DNA of 64,000 nucleotides from Pleurostoma richardsiae (GCA_030052745.1 JANBVO010000011.1:682001-746000); one strand, 5' to 3'; counted from the first letter of the stretch, positions 34,021 to 46,356 are shown. The notes: generated by a model from the letters alone, not told the origin. Made by a program: numbers and translations.

Positions 34021-34920
34021 CTATTTCTTGAAGTACACACCACTCTCGATGTCTTCAATCAGTCCAGACTGTTCCGGGACCCATCCGAGCTGCTTGCGTG
34101 TCTTGGAGCTTGATGCCAAGTTGTCAATGGCAAACGGAATTGCGATAAACCCGAAGTGCTCCGAAGCCTCTGCGCTCGATTTGGAGACGAGCGGGATGCC
34201 CAGGCCCTTTCCGATGGCCGCCGCAATATCCTTGGTCAACACGCCTTCCTCAGCCACGGCATGATACACAGCACCGGCGGCGCCCTTCTCAAGCGCAAGC
34301 CGAAATACTCGAGCCGAGTCTAGGCGGTGCGCGGCCGGCCAGTGGTTAAGGCCCTCGCCAATGTATGCAGACACGCCGGTCTTCTGTGCGACACTGACGA
34401 TCATCGCGATGAAGGCGGGGTCACTATCTCCGTGGTTGGTAGGCGGGAGGCGCACGACAGACGGAAGGACACCCTTCGAAGCAAGAGACAGAACCAGAAC
34501 CTCGGATGCTGAGCGCGTAGTTGTAAAGGCGTTGCTCATATCCGCCGGGTCATCCTCGGTGCCGAGGCGGCCGGGAGGAAGCATGAAGGTGCCTGATGCA
34601 ATCACAAAGGGTCGATTGGAACCCTCGAGGGCAGCGCCGATAGCAGAGATAGCCTCCCTGTCTTTTCGGCAAGAGCCGTCATAGTCGGAGAAGTCATGTA
34701 TGAAGGCTAGGTGAATCACGCCATCAGAGGCGGCAGCAGCCTTCTTAAGCGTGTCGAGGTCCTCGATCGATCCTCGAACAACGTCGGCGCCAAGGCCAAT
34801 GAGAGTTTTAGCGGAGACGTCAGAGCGAGCGAGGCCCAAGACGCTGTGTCCGGCCTTGAGGAGGTCCTTAACGAGTGGTTGGCCGATGAAGCCCGTGGCG
34901 CCGGTGACGAAGACGCGCAT
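34021..34920 (-). CDS. NAD(P)-dependent epimerase / atypical extended SDR
   Basis: Single exon, 299 residues from the Met at 34920 (MRVFVTGATGFIGQ); an upstream Met at 34941 would add seven residues ahead of the dinucleotide-binding strand, so it is less likely. The Rossmann motif TGATGFIG is at the very N-terminus. IHLAFIHDF and VIASGTFMLPPG occupy the usual strand positions. The active-site YxxxK is not apparent: the expected position reads TTTRSASEVLV, so Tyr and Lys seem replaced. This is common in the atypical SDR groups that reduce or bind unusual substrates. C-terminal SSAEASEHFGF and SKTRKQLGW match the family end. It diverges from the broken regulator at 35440. Confidence 0.88.
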   Translation of the reverse strand: MRVFVTGATGFIGQPLVKDLLKAGHSVLGLARSDVSAKTLIGLGADVVRGSIEDLDTLKKAAAASDGVIHLAFIHDFSDYDGSCRKDREAISAIGAALEGSNRPFVIASGTFMLPPGRLGTEDDPADMSNAFTTTRSASEVLVLSLASKGVLPSVVRLPPTNHGDSDPAFIAMIVSVAQKTGVSAYIGEGLNHWPAAHRLDSARVFRLALEKGAAGAVYHAVAEEGVLTKDIAAAIGKGLGIPLVSKSSAEASEHFGFIAIPFAIDNLASSSKTRKQLGWVPEQSGLIEDIESGVYFKK

Positions 34921-35439
34921 GGTGACGCGGCAGTTGTCCAAGCGTTCCAGATCGATTCTGACAATGAGAAACTCAAGACAATATCAATATTGGAAGAAGA
35001 AGTTGGGGTTGCGAGATCGTTATGCCTCCTGATGTCAGGTTTAGCCGAAGGCACGCATGCCTTATATACTCATCGCCTATGCTGGAGCCGCGCCAAGTAG
35101 CCATCGGAGTCGCAAAATAGTAACTGTCCGCACTTTGGCAACGTCTCGTTGGCTTTGCGTGACCTGCAGGAGTTGGTGATACGGTCAAGAGGGTCCCAAT
35201 ACTATTGACAGTAAAGTGCCTTGAGATATAGTCCATTCTGGCCAATCAAGAAGCATACAAGAGGAGTCTGCAGTTCAGCGAACGCGAGTGCGGGTTAGCG
35301 CGGGCGGGCTTCACGGTGCTTTCAACGCGAGTGTGGGTTAGGAACCACGGAGTTAAGAATTAACAGACGCCTCAACTAGACTCGCAAGACGTCCGTTAAT
35401 CTCCGTCATTGCCACAGGCTTCACGTCTAATTATCTACA
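34921..35439. other. Divergent promoter of epimerase-like gene and regulator
   Basis: 519 bp between start codons, holding the 18-bp direct repeat listed separately. Nothing else recognised. Confidence 0.5.
35281..35341. repeat. 18-bp direct repeat in promoter
   Basis: AACGCGAGTGYGGGTTAG occurs at 35281-35298 and 35324-35341 with one difference (C/T). The copies are 43 bp apart start to start and lie 100-160 bp upstream of the regulator ATG. Possibly a paired binding site. Confidence 0.6.
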
Positions 35440-36890
35440 ATGATCAAGATGGAAAGGCAGACTCCATCTCACAGGCGAGCCTACCAAAGGAAACGAAGAC
35501 CGTACCGGAAGTCCATAAGTGGCTGTCCAAACTGCAAGATGCGGAAAGTTAAGGTCAGTAATGATTGTCTCCTGTTGATAACGCTGTTTATCATGACCAG
35601 CTGACCTGGTGGGTCGTCTTTAAACAGTGTGATGAAGCGAAACCTCACTGCCAGAGATGTAAATCCTATGGAGTCGTGTGTAACTATGGGGCGAACGTCG
35701 CGGAACTGCAGGTGCCTGTTGAGGGATCTTCGGGGTGGAAGGAGACAGGGCGCCCGGAAGGATCACTGGTGGACTCCAATTCCACCGACGTTCTGCGATA
35801 TTCTAACCCTGTCATCATGGTATCTGAGGATGAATCTACATCTTTGATCCTAGATGCAGAGTGCAAAGATATGCTGGATCGTTTTCGGACTAGGACGCTT
35901 CCGACATTAGGGAGTGCCAGATGGTCAGCCTCTACACAACTGAAGTCTTGAAGCTAGCATTCTCGGTGAGCCCAGCCTTTACATCTTGATCTGTTACGAT
36001 ATAGCTGGGTGGTTTCGTTGTCCGAAGTATGTGCACCTCGGATTTCGCAGGCCGCTAACCATGTCTAACCTCAGCATCCCTTCCTCATGCACGCCGCCCT
36101 CGCTATGGCAGCCACGCACGACCGATACCTGGGCACGACGCAGCCTAGGCGCCGCACTCTTCGTGAACAGTATCATAGCACGCAGTGCATCACTCTCTTC
36201 AATCAGAAGCTCAGCGAGCCCGTTCGGCTGCAAGACCGTGACCCACTGTGGGCCACCGCGGCAATGCTAGCGATCCTCGCCGTCTCGTCAGTCGAGGCTG
36301 AGTCCATTGAGGACTCTTGGCCGCTGGCATCAGTCTCTCCACTTACTTATAGCTCATGCATGCATCCGACCGAGCTTGATTGGATCAATATCAGCGAGGG
36401 CAAAAGGACCATATGGAACCTCGTCGATCCTCTGCGCCCTGACAGCATCTTTTATGGTATGAGGAATGAATACACGCACCTCTTCTTTGCACCACTTCCG
36501 GTTGCCGGAGTGGAGGGGATTCCAGTTATGCTGGCGCAGCTGTGTGGGCTAAATGCCTTGTCGACAATGGAGAACAACCACTACTTTGCAGGAGCGCATG
36601 CGGTTACCCGAGTTATGCGTTTGCCGTACAACCGGAGATCGGTAGCTACTGCTATGGACTTCCTCTTCCATATGCACAAGTCGTTCAGGGCTCTTTCAGT
36701 AGCGAAAGATCCGATTGCTCTGCTCTTGATGGCGTTGTGGTATTCAGAGGCTGGCCGGGCTATTTGGTGGCTTGAGATGCGCTCCAGAGTAGAGGGCCCG
36801 GCCATTTGTTTGTATCTCCAGAGGTATCATAGGGGCAACGCAGCGATACAGGGGCTTCTGCCCTGGCGTACAGACGAGGTATATCACTGA
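35440..36890 (+). pseudogene. Zn2Cys6 transcription factor with a single frame break
   Basis: Exons 35440-35553, 35628-35965 and 36075-36890. The zinc cluster is assembled across the first intron: Cys 29, 32, 39, 46, 49 and 56 (CX2CX6CX6CX2CX6C). Exon 2 begins in frame and reads to about 35920 (TRTLPTLGSAR), where the homology moves by one base to MVSLYTTEVLKLAFS. The second intron then joins HPFLMHAALAMAATHDRYLG, the hallmark of this fungal regulator group. Exon 2 has one base too few for the flanking phases, and no intron of plausible size fits there. Without repair the reading frame stops at 35951, leaving the zinc cluster without its regulatory domain. Either a recent loss or a base-call error; the truncated product could still bind DNA. 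It is divergent from the epimerase-like gene. Confidence 0.65.
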
Positions 36891-38347
36891 CAGAAAATAC
36901 TGCTTGGAGCTGAGGCAATGTTCAGGGTCCGATGGAAGGAATAGGCCAGTAATGAACCAATGCAAATATACTAGGTAGACAGAGGATCTTGGGATAAACA
37001 TAATTTACATGGTTAATATGGCCTTGGTATTGAAAGTATCAGGTACTTCGTATCATGCCTAGAACGGTAGATGAGACTTACCTACTCTACGACTGCCTAA
37101 TATTTTCCGGCTCTTCTAGGAAGATAGCTTCTTTCTTTCCCTTTCTTTCCTTTTTACCTCAACTAGAGATAATTTACACTAGACTATATATTCAAGCTAT
37201 CCTCCGTGTTAAGCCTTCATATTATCCTTGGTTGACTAGATTGGGACGAAGAAACTGGTCATGATACAAGCAATGCCAAAAGTATTTCATATGAGGTTCG
37301 ATTAAGAAGAGATAGTCCTAACGTGACAAACTGTTCCACGGGAAGGTCAGGGTGGTTTCGTATCTGTCGATGCTGCGACGCCCAAGTGCCTTCTACCTGA
37401 GCAATTGGCGGATGAGATTCTGGGGAATCACTCGTTCATTGAGGAAGCCGAAGATGTCCCTGACCTGGCCGTATGAGACCAAGACCTGCCAATGCTGTGC
37501 AGCACGCCTGACTGCGTGACGAATGGAGTCTGCTCCTCGCTGTCGCGCCTCCAAGGAGAGCACAGGCTCTTCCTCTTGCCCGTGCCTCAAGCTAGACACT
37601 CCTACTCAGTACCATGCTGGAGGCTGACACAGCATTTTAAGCTCGACAAGCATATCAGCGAGGCGATGCCCTGTACAGCTAGCCGTACGGAATCGGCATC
37701 ATCAAAGCTGGGGATACATTGAGTCGGCTTCTACTCCACTGTTCCCGACATGCCAATGCCGACTACCACATCGGGCTACAGATCACAGGTAACAGGGCGT
37801 GTTTGGAAAAGTGATCTCATTGTCTATGCACTCCCGTTTGTCATCATCATGGTCGTGGTCATGATACGTCATACGTACACGAGGGGCGCTTCGTTCCATG
37901 CTCAAGACACCTGAGTGAACCCCCTCCCAAGGACAATTCAAATCTATCCCCAGATGTTTTGGACCAGAACCCCCGAGGCACTTTTGTATCTACCGTCGGA
38001 GCGACACCTCTGTCGAGTGTGCCCTCCCCCTTTTTGATGTAGCCGGGTGCAGTAAAAGCTGCTGACCATGGCCTTCGCGGCCCTTCTCTACGCCGTGGGA
38101 CTAGCCCATTGGGAGGAGTGCCGCGATGCCGGTTGAGATTCATGAGAAGGAAAGCAGGCAAGGAAGAGCAGAAACTCAGTGAGACAATTTGTGAGAGAAA
38201 GCACAGTAAAGAAAATTCGTGACATTAAAGGCCAGGGATGGCTTCAAGCGATCTCTCGACTTTCGTCCAGAGAAATCGTAGCCATGCCGTCCTTGAGCGT
38301 CTTTTGTTGTGCATCATTCCCCGACAGCTGACGGTTCGAGATGGTGC
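36891..38347. other. Intergenic, AT-rich patch, no gene seen
   Basis: 1.46 kb. The part 37000-37260 is visibly richer in A and T, with many TA steps, and may be an old repeat altered by RIP (inference). The part 37390-37720 has overlapping ORFs on both strands without recognisable features. Confidence 0.4.
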
Positions 38348-40246
38348 TTAAAGATGGAGCGCCTTCACATCAGAGATGCTCCTGTGTCGCTTGTGGTGGC
38401 TCTCGCCAATTCCAGCTGAAGCCTTCCTCTTCTGCGACATACTCTCAAGCGGACTACGGGTGAGGTCGTTAGCGGCACTGAAGACGCCCACGTTGCTTCT
38501 CTTTCGGCGGCGAACAGGAGTGATCGGGGCCGTGACTGTCTCTAGGCTCCCAGATTTGATGCCTTTGAGGGTGCCGTGGTAGTACGGGCTAGAGAACGCG
38601 AGGGATTCCTGAGTTGCTTTGTCGCTGAAGATGAGCTGCTGGTTCAGCTGGTTGCGACGGAAAGCCCCGACAGCATTTGAGTTATTGCCGAAGTGATTAA
38701 GCAGCGGGTGCAAGCCCATGCCGACATCGCTTCGCGTGCTCGCTGCGGTGGAAGGTCGACGGGGTGTGGAGGTGACCGAACCATTGGCATCATCGATCCA
38801 GTTGCTGGCTTCATCCTTGTCTTGATCCTCCTCGCCGGACGAGTGGTCTTCGAACGTGATGAAGTCTTCCAGCTTCAGGTTCCGCTCCTCCTCGTCTTCA
38901 TCGTCGTCTGCTTCTGAGTCATCACTATTGTCTGCAGTCATGGCGTCGGATGGTATTGAGAAGAACGCCTCGGCGGGACCAATAGCCTGCGTGTTCATGA
39001 AGTCGCCAAACGTGTTCGAGGAGAACATGGCGCCCATCATGAGGGAAGCCGAGTTGCTCAGGATAGGTGACGACTGGGTCATGCCGGGATTGGTGAAGAA
39101 GTCAAAATTAAATGACTCGGGAGCGAGATCCAGGCGACGAAGCTTCTGGGGAGTGAAGATCATCATCTTCCGCGAGATGGGGTTGACGACACAAATAGGC
39201 TTCTTCTCCGAGCTGTCAAGGTTGAAACGTCCAATTCTGGGTTGGCCACGACGGAACTTGATCGGTTTGTCGGTCTCCGAGCCAGAGTCGTCCGGAGCCT
39301 GGCCGCGCCGGACTTGCTTCCGACGAACAGGTGGCTCAGGGACGTCTTCCTCGGTCGTGTCTCCGTCGGCTGAGAGAACTTGAATTAGCACGGGTAAATG
39401 CCCCTTTCCTCAGGCTAACTCACTTTCATATCCATCAAGCTCCTGTACAGTGGGAGAAGGGGACGGAACAGGGGTCGACACCTCGGTTGGGGGCAAACTG
39501 GGCATAGGAGTCGCGATGGGGGTAGCGTCTTGAGAGGTTGGCGCGAACGCGTCGTCGAGATCGGACTCGCCGGGAAAGCCATAAGCGTTGCTGTAATCCC
39601 AGAAAGAACCTGAGTTGGAAGAGTCATCAGGATCCTGCTCGATTTCCCGGCGGAACTTCGAATCCAAGGCATCCTGCGAGACGAAGATGTCGGGGAAGAA
39701 GTCCTCGATATCGTTGGTCGTGTCGGAATCTGTTGAATCCGAATCACTGTCAGGCACCCCAAGGAAACGGACGTGACGCTCCGCGGGCATGTCCTGATCG
39801 AAAACGGAGTCGGCGGCAGGGGTTTGGGAATCAGGATGCTCGTTCACGTCGGAGAGAATTCCATCCCAGCTTGCAGTGTGATCCGTGTCGTTCTCATCGT
39901 CATCTTCTTCCGCAGCATCTTCTGCCTCCACCCCTCCCTCATCCTCGTCATCATCCTCGTCATCCTCGTCTTCGTCCTCCTCATCCGCATCGTCGTCATC
40001 ATCGTCGGTTGGGACCGGCCGAGGAGAGCTCGCGGCGACAGCGGGCTTCCGTCGCAGCGTGTTCTTGATTATGTGCTCCTCCTCAGCCGCGTACACATCC
40101 TCATCATCGTCCTCGGAGTCGCTGATTTCATCCAATGCCGAGTAGCCATCATCGCTCGAGAGATTGAGGGACGAGGAGTCGGAACCCCGGCGCTTGGAAG
40201 CCTTGACCGGAGTAGACGGGAATTTTATCCGTATGTTTCGGGACAT
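38348..40246 (-). CDS. Conserved-looking acidic, Ser/Asp/Glu-rich protein, probably nuclear
   Basis: Two exons: 40246-39424 and 39369-38348, giving 614 residues; the 54-nt intron is GT-AG and keeps frame. I do not recognise a named domain. The N-terminus is basic (MSRNIRIKFPSTPVKASKRR). It is followed by a run of acidic blocks at about 55-120, several of them almost pure Asp/Glu. A structured-looking centre contains RHVRFLGVP and KKPICVVNPISRKMMIFTPQ, followed by FNFDFFTNPG. The C-terminus is basic (TPVRRRKRSNVGV, SHHKRHRSISD), which looks like nuclear localisation signals. Acidic tracts plus basic ends suggest a chromatin or histone-binding role (inference). It lies near a kinesin gene in the most housekeeping-like part of the window. 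Confidence 0.8.
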
Positions 40247-43131
40247 TATGTGCTGTATGCAGGGGTGGATCTGTGGGGTGGTATCGGGTTGGGACCGAGG
40301 TTTGGGACAAACGGCGGTGAACCAAACACCGAAAGTCTACGCGAGAGAACTCGACGCAAAGCAGGAATTATGCCGTCAAATCGATTCCAGCCAGTGTACT
40401 GATGTATAGAAAGGCCTGTGGTCTGTATTCAATGGATAAATTTGTCGGTTTGGGAGAGGCGGCGGCGGAAAGGCGGGTCGAAGACGTGTGAAGGTCGCCG
40501 GTAGGGAGATTGGGGGTCGTTGGTGAGCCCGGGTGATGGGCGCAACGTGCTTGTGTGTGTATTCAGAGCCAGGCTGTCGCCGTCGTCGTCGTGGGACGGA
40601 TGCTTGTTGAGCCTCAATTTCTCTCTCTTCCAAGAGAAGGTAAGACTCGTGACTGCGAAAGTCTGGAAAACTTCGTCGAAGATTCGGAAGACTCGATGAG
40701 GCTGCTGGACTACGGGACATGCCTGGGGACCGGGCACGTCCCGCAGCGGGGGCTTACAGCTCAGCGACAACCGAAGACATCTTGACAAGGGGTTCGGCGA
40801 AGTTTGGATCAGGGTTGGCTGAGTGCTCTGAATGATCGATAGGGCGACTTCGTTGTCTTGGGGTTGATGGGTTGGTTTGGGTTGACCAGAGGGAAAGGGA
40901 AGAGAGGAAGAGGAGATCCAGCGGGAGCGCCAGAAAAGGTAGCAGCTTTTTCCCAAACTTTTTTTCGGCGCTGGTGGGGCTGCTCTGACTGGCCAAAAAG
41001 GGAACGAGGGGTACGTAGCTACGCAGCCCAGATCCTGTGGAGAGGAACCTCGATGCTGGAGGGGCTTAAAGTGTGGGGCAGCCACATTGCACGTACTCTA
41101 GTATTGCTAGCTAGAAGTACCCTTCCGGGCAAAGAACGTGCTCAAGGTACATACCTGCATGCCCACGTCGACACCGCCCGCATCACCCTAGGACCTAGAG
41201 GCCACCTCAACACCCCCGGCGACTCACAGTGACTGTTTTCGAACCCGCTGGCGCAGAGCCGTCGAATCATCTGCAGCTGTGACTCCCCTGTGACATGCAG
41301 GAAGCCCTTCCCGGAGCGGCTCATCTCATTAGGAATCGGGAGACAAACTCGCTGGCCCTGCCTTAGTGTGACTTTGACCTGCCTCTGGTCTTCGTCACCG
41401 CCATTTCGACCCCCTACAGAGGCGTTTCCCTGCGTCTTGCCTGTTCCTGCTGGCGCTTGTGCGGAAACCAGTAGAGAGGGCTGTGGTTCCTGGCAGTGAG
41501 ATCTTCACTACCGCAGCGAAATGTTATTCCTTGCAAGCCGTGCCTTTACGTGATAGAAATGCCTGTGATCTTCTAGCTCGCCTTCCGTTCGCAGTGAGGA
41601 GTTTGAGGCTCCGCCCCCCGTCGTATGGCGCCCGCCTGTTTCGACCCGCTTATTGGGTGCGCCAAAACTAATGGCCCTGCGCTTCGAATACAAGAGGAAG
41701 AAGAAGCACGACTCCGATCTCCCTTTTCGTCACTCACTCGGCGGAGGATAGCATCATCAACGCTTAGTTCCCCCATCTCCCTGCCATCGGAGATGTATGA
41801 TGTCGATGCTCGATGATCATAACGGCTATTCTCCGAGGAGGTCCCGTCTGCAGGAGCATTGAGCTATCCTACGGGGCTTGAGGAGCATGATGGGGCGACA
41901 GCTGGAGACAATTTCTCAAGCCGGCCATAAAGCCCCGTTCAGGACAGCTGATTTGCCTTTCTAGCTCCCGTGAAGCAATTTTCTATTACAGATCTCGTCA
42001 CCTAGCTGCATCTCACGGGATTTGATCTGCTCCGTTCTTGTCGACCTCGGTTATGCATCAATCTATCCACTTGCTTCCCTCTTCATCACCCCTCCGCGGC
42101 TACCGTAGGCGACCCGCCAGGACGAGTATTCAACACGTGTAAAATTTAGATTCAGCAGCATACCAGACATGTCGTTCCACGGCTTCTTCGTACCAATATT
42201 GAGAAATGCGCCACTCACGTTCTTGGGGTCATCAGCGCGCACAGTGGTGACACGGCGTGTGACTCCTTTCTGGTAGAACATGTGGCATGAATAGTACCAC
42301 GTATCGCCAGGCAGGCAGAAAGTTGGAGGGGTCCAATACTCTTAAATTCCGCTTGGCACAAGTTCCTGCGTACTTGAACGACAGAAAGAGGGGAGACTTG
42401 AACTCATGACTCAGGGGGGCGGAGGAGGCGCCATTGGGTGGATGTTAGAGAAAATCATTGTAATGGTTGGTATCCACAGTGCGATCATTCTGAAAATCCG
42501 AGCAGTCAAGAGAAGAGAGAAAGCTTCATTCATTGCACGACCGGCACTCGCCGATGCCTGTCACACACACCATGACCCTGGTCGGTGATATGACTGGGAA
42601 GAAATTAGGAGGTAAGCATCAACCACCACAACTTCCAAAGCTTCGCACGCAAGGAGACAGAGAATGCAATAAGACAAAACGAGTTTTGAGTTGGCAGGTT
42701 GGTAGGCTCCACGATCTGGTATACCCAGCAGGAAGGATAGCATCCCAAAGGTTGAGTATCCCAGCAGGTAGACAAACATCGGCGGGGAAGCTGACTGGAG
42801 CGATAGGGGGGGGGGGTCTTCAAGGATGTCATCTGAAAGGTCACGTGAACACGGCTCGGGCCGCCAAACGACCAGGCAATCGTTCTTATCTTATCGGTTG
42901 CTGTGCCAACCAGGCTCGTTTATGGAATGCATCCCAGCTGTGGTAGTAACAGGGAAAACCAAGGATACGTACTTCAGGCTTCAGAGACAACGGCTGCTCT
43001 CACCACGAGAGAACACATATCAACACGAAGAACTCCATACTATCACATTGCTTTCCCTTCACCTCAGAACTCTGCTCGATTGAATTACCTACCCTGGCGG
43101 AGCTTCCCAAGGTCTTGCGCACATTGGCAAC
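40247..43131. other. Long divergent intergenic region, no convincing gene
   Basis: 2.9 kb between two divergent genes. It holds CT-rich stretches, a run of eleven G at 42806-42816 and scattered ORFs under 220 codons antisense or non-homologous. A 72-codon ORF at 42063-42281 (-) looks protein-like but has no recognised family. Confidence 0.5.
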
Positions 43132-45941
43132 ATGGATGCCGCGTCGACTACGTCCGGCTCCTCGCGGTCTCACAACCTCTTTCAGGTGTTTCTTCGCCTG
43201 CGACCTGCGCAGACTGGTGTCACCAGTGCAGACCGTTTCCTCGCCGTTGAACCTCCCGCAGAAGACGCCCATTCTACTGCACCCACCCACATCACACTGA
43301 ACCCCCCGAACGACCGAAGACGAGCCATCGAGAAATTCTGCTTCACTCGGGTCTTCGAGGAAGATGCGACACAGCTTGACGTCTTCCACTGCACGAACGT
43401 TGTGTCCCTGGTCGAGGGTGTCTTAGCTCCTCATGGCGGCGACGGCACCGATGCGCTGGTCGCGACGCTGGGAGTGACGGGTTCAGGAAAGGTACGCCCG
43501 ACCAGCATGACCATATGGGAAAGCTGGGAAGCTGTGGTGAAGGGGAGCTGACGAGAAAAATAGACACACACGATCCTGGGCTCTCGGTCACAGCGTGGCC
43601 TCACCCAGCTGGCGCTTGATGTCATCTTCCGATCACTCGGGTCCAGCATCGCCGACAGCGCCTCCAACCCCAGACTGGAGTCGTCCATCAACGCTTCAGA
43701 TGCTTCCGAAGCAACCATATATTCAGCGGCTGCCTTCCTGGAGACAGTCTACGCAGATCCATCAGCACCGAGCCGGGCCGGCTCACGCGCTCCAACACCA
43801 ATGATTGTAGGATCCCCAGAGACTCCTTGTCGTCCTCGCCCATCTTTCTTTGATGACGCCATCTCCGGGTTCGAGAATGGGGATGAAGCTACTATAAGGA
43901 TTCCCATTAGAAGTCTCATGGGGGTCCGGGTAGTTCAGACTCCCACGAAAGAGAGTGGCAGATTTGCGACAGCCGTCAGTGATGGCGTAGCGCAGTCTGC
44001 TTCGACCGTTGACGCCTTTCGCGAGCCAATGCTAGCCAAAGACGTCAATGGGTCAACATTGCTCAAGAACCCGGCGCGGCATTTCATGGCTGTCACAGCT
44101 TCAGTTCGACGGAAGAAGAATGCTAAAACCCACCTCAAGGGCGAACAACACGGCGCGCCGCCACCGACTCCCCGCAGGCTCCTCAACCGCCCATCCATCC
44201 TTCCCCAAGCCCCCGATATCAGCGCCGTGAACGTGTCCTGCGATCCGTCATGCGAGTACGCCGTTGTGATTTCCATGTACGAGGTTTACAATGACAGGAT
44301 CTTCGACCTTCTGACGCCGCCGACCAAGTCCGCCGCCACAAAGGAATACCGCCGACGCCCGCTTCTGTTCAAGCCAACGGAGCTGTCACCAGACAGGAAA
44401 GTGGTCGCTGGGCTGCGCAAGGTTATCTGCAGCTCCCTCAGCCAAGCCCTCATGGTGCTCGAAGCGGGTCTGCATGAGCGCCGTGTCGCTGGAACTGGGA
44501 GTAACAGTGTCAGCTCGCGCAGCCACGGGTTCTTCTGCGTGGAGGTAAAGAAGCGGCCTCGCACAAATGGACGGCGAGAGCTGCACTGGGGCGGGAGCAC
44601 ATTGACAGTCGTTGACTTGGCAGGAAGCGAGCGAGCACGAGACGCGAAGACCGCAGGCACGACACTGGCTGAGGCGGGCAAGATCAATGAAAGCTTGATG
44701 TATCTGGGCCAATGTCTGCAGCTGCAGAGTGACGCTGGCAACACCAGCAAGGTAAGATAACGGGAGACTACCACCAATCACACTGTTGGTGATGGCTAAC
44801 TTGCATCACCTAGCCGAACGTGGTTCCATTCAGGCAGTGCAAGCTAACAGAACTGCTCTTCTCTAACTCGTTTCCGTCGCCCTCCCTCACCCACTCGCAT
44901 GCCGCGCGTCGCAACCCGCAGAGGGGCGTCATGATCGTGACGGCGGACCCGCATGGCGACTTCAACGCGACGTCCCAGATCCTACGATACAGCGCCCTGG
45001 CGCGCGAGATCACGGTGCCGCGCATACCCAGCATCACGCAGACCATCCTGGCCGCCAACCAGAACTCCAGCAACAGCAGCGCCAACCACTGCTACAACTC
45101 CAACCACCCGCAGCCGTGCTCCAGCCCCATCTCCTCCCCCGTCATGCACCACAAGCCCTTCTTCCCGCCCGGCTCTTCCACCGCCCCTCACGTGCCCGTG
45201 CCCGTGCCCGGGTCGCCGACCCCCAACGTCCAGCGCACCTTCTCCCCCGCCAGCGCCACCTCCGAGGACCGCGCGACCATGGAGCTCGCCGCTCTGGAGA
45301 TTTCCCGGCTGGCCGAGGAGGTCGACTACTTGCGGGACTCCCTCGCGCGCGAGCAGGACGCCCGCCTCTCCGCGGAGGCGCACCTCCTCTCCATGGAGGA
45401 CCGCCTGCTGGACCTCGAGCAGGCCATCCGCGAGGACTGCGTCGCCGAATTCGAGCAGCGCCTCGCCATCGAGCAGGCCCGGTGGAAGGCGGGCATGCAG
45501 GTCGAGGCGGAGCGGGGCGAGGAGCACTGGGACCGCAAGGTCGAGCTGCTCGCGCAGAGCATGGGGGCGGACGGGGACGGGGACGCCGCCGAGGATGACG
45601 GTGAGGACAAGGAGAACGTGCTTGTGGAGAACCTGGAGCAGGAGAACGAGCGGCTGCGGCACGAGCTGGCGGTGCTGAGGCGCGAGCTCGCGGGCCGGAG
45701 CCCGACGAAGCGCAAGCCGCTCGCGGAGAGGGAAGAGATGACAGCGGGCAGCCCGCGCGGGAGCGTGAAGGGGGCGAACGGGGAGACGCTGCAGCGCAAG
45801 ATGGAGGCCCTGCGGGTCAGCGAGGATGGTGGTCGCGGTAGCACGGGGAGCCGCAAGGACAGCCACGGGAGCCCGAAGAAGATGCGGAAGCTGGCGAACA
45901 GGCGGTGGGATAGCACGCTGGATGATGATGATCTATTCTAA
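43132..45941 (+). CDS. Kinesin motor protein (kinesin-6-like)
   Basis: Three exons: 43132-43491, 43564-44751, 44814-45941, giving 891 residues; both GT-AG introns (72, 62 nt) are phase 0. The motor domain is N-terminal: P-loop GVTGSGKTHTILG spans the first intron (residues 114-126). Switch I is NSVSSRSH (about 434) and switch II VDLAGSERARDAKTAG (about 470). More than 300 residues separate P-loop and switch I, far above the usual 110-140. This insertion is rich in Ser/Pro (SRAPTPMIVGSPETP) and precedes EYAVVISMYEVYNDRIFDLL, and it fits kinesin-6 motors. After the motor come a low-complexity Pro/Ser linker and a coiled coil at about 670-770. The basic tail (SPKKMRKLANRRW) may bind microtubules or the nucleus. 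Expected role: spindle midzone work in mitosis. Confidence 0.9.
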
Positions 45942-46356
45942 GGGGGGCGGTCATCCCTTGCTTTGCTCTCTCTTGCCGCGGCGATCATGAGGATTGTCGG
46001 ACGTTTGTTGCTCTGGATACCCAGCACCTGTTCAGTGCTTGTGGCTGGCTGGACTGTCTTTCTGTTTGTCGGAGTAATACCCCTTCTGGACGAGTACATA
46101 TTCTTTCTACTGGCGAGGCTACTGGGAAATGATTCTCTTTTTGTCACTGTCTCTGTGTTTTCTTGAGACCCGATATGATTGCGACTGGAAGACAACACTT
46201 CCACCTCTTCGTCAGGCTCGGTGTTCCTGTCTTCGTAAAGCCCATGACTCAAGGAGAAGCAATATCGCCGTCGCCAGATCTTTATACATGTCCTCCAGGA
46301 CTGACTGATGCCATGCCCCTCATAGATCCAGTTCTCCGCCCCCGGAGACTTGTTAG
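45942..46356. other. Convergent 3' intergenic region
   Basis: 415 bp between the kinesin stop and the end of the cucumopine-synthase-like gene. No supported gene. Confidence 0.5.

Noticed and set aside
37000-37260. RIP-altered transposon relic
   Set aside because: The stretch is AT-rich, but no terminal repeats or transposase remnant could be identified.
39885-40145. Poly-Ser ORF on the plus strand
   Set aside because: It is the antisense of the acidic GAT/GAC-rich coding region of the nuclear protein.
42063-42281. 72-codon minus-strand ORF with protein-like composition
   Set aside because: No recognised domain and no supporting exon structure.
42371-42425. tRNA-like T-arm (GAGTTCAAGTCTC on the minus strand)
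   Set aside because: No matching anticodon arm, D-arm or acceptor stem at the right distance.
44982-45866. 294-codon antisense ORF over the kinesin
   Set aside because: High GC coding sequence leaves the antisense frame open; no family features.
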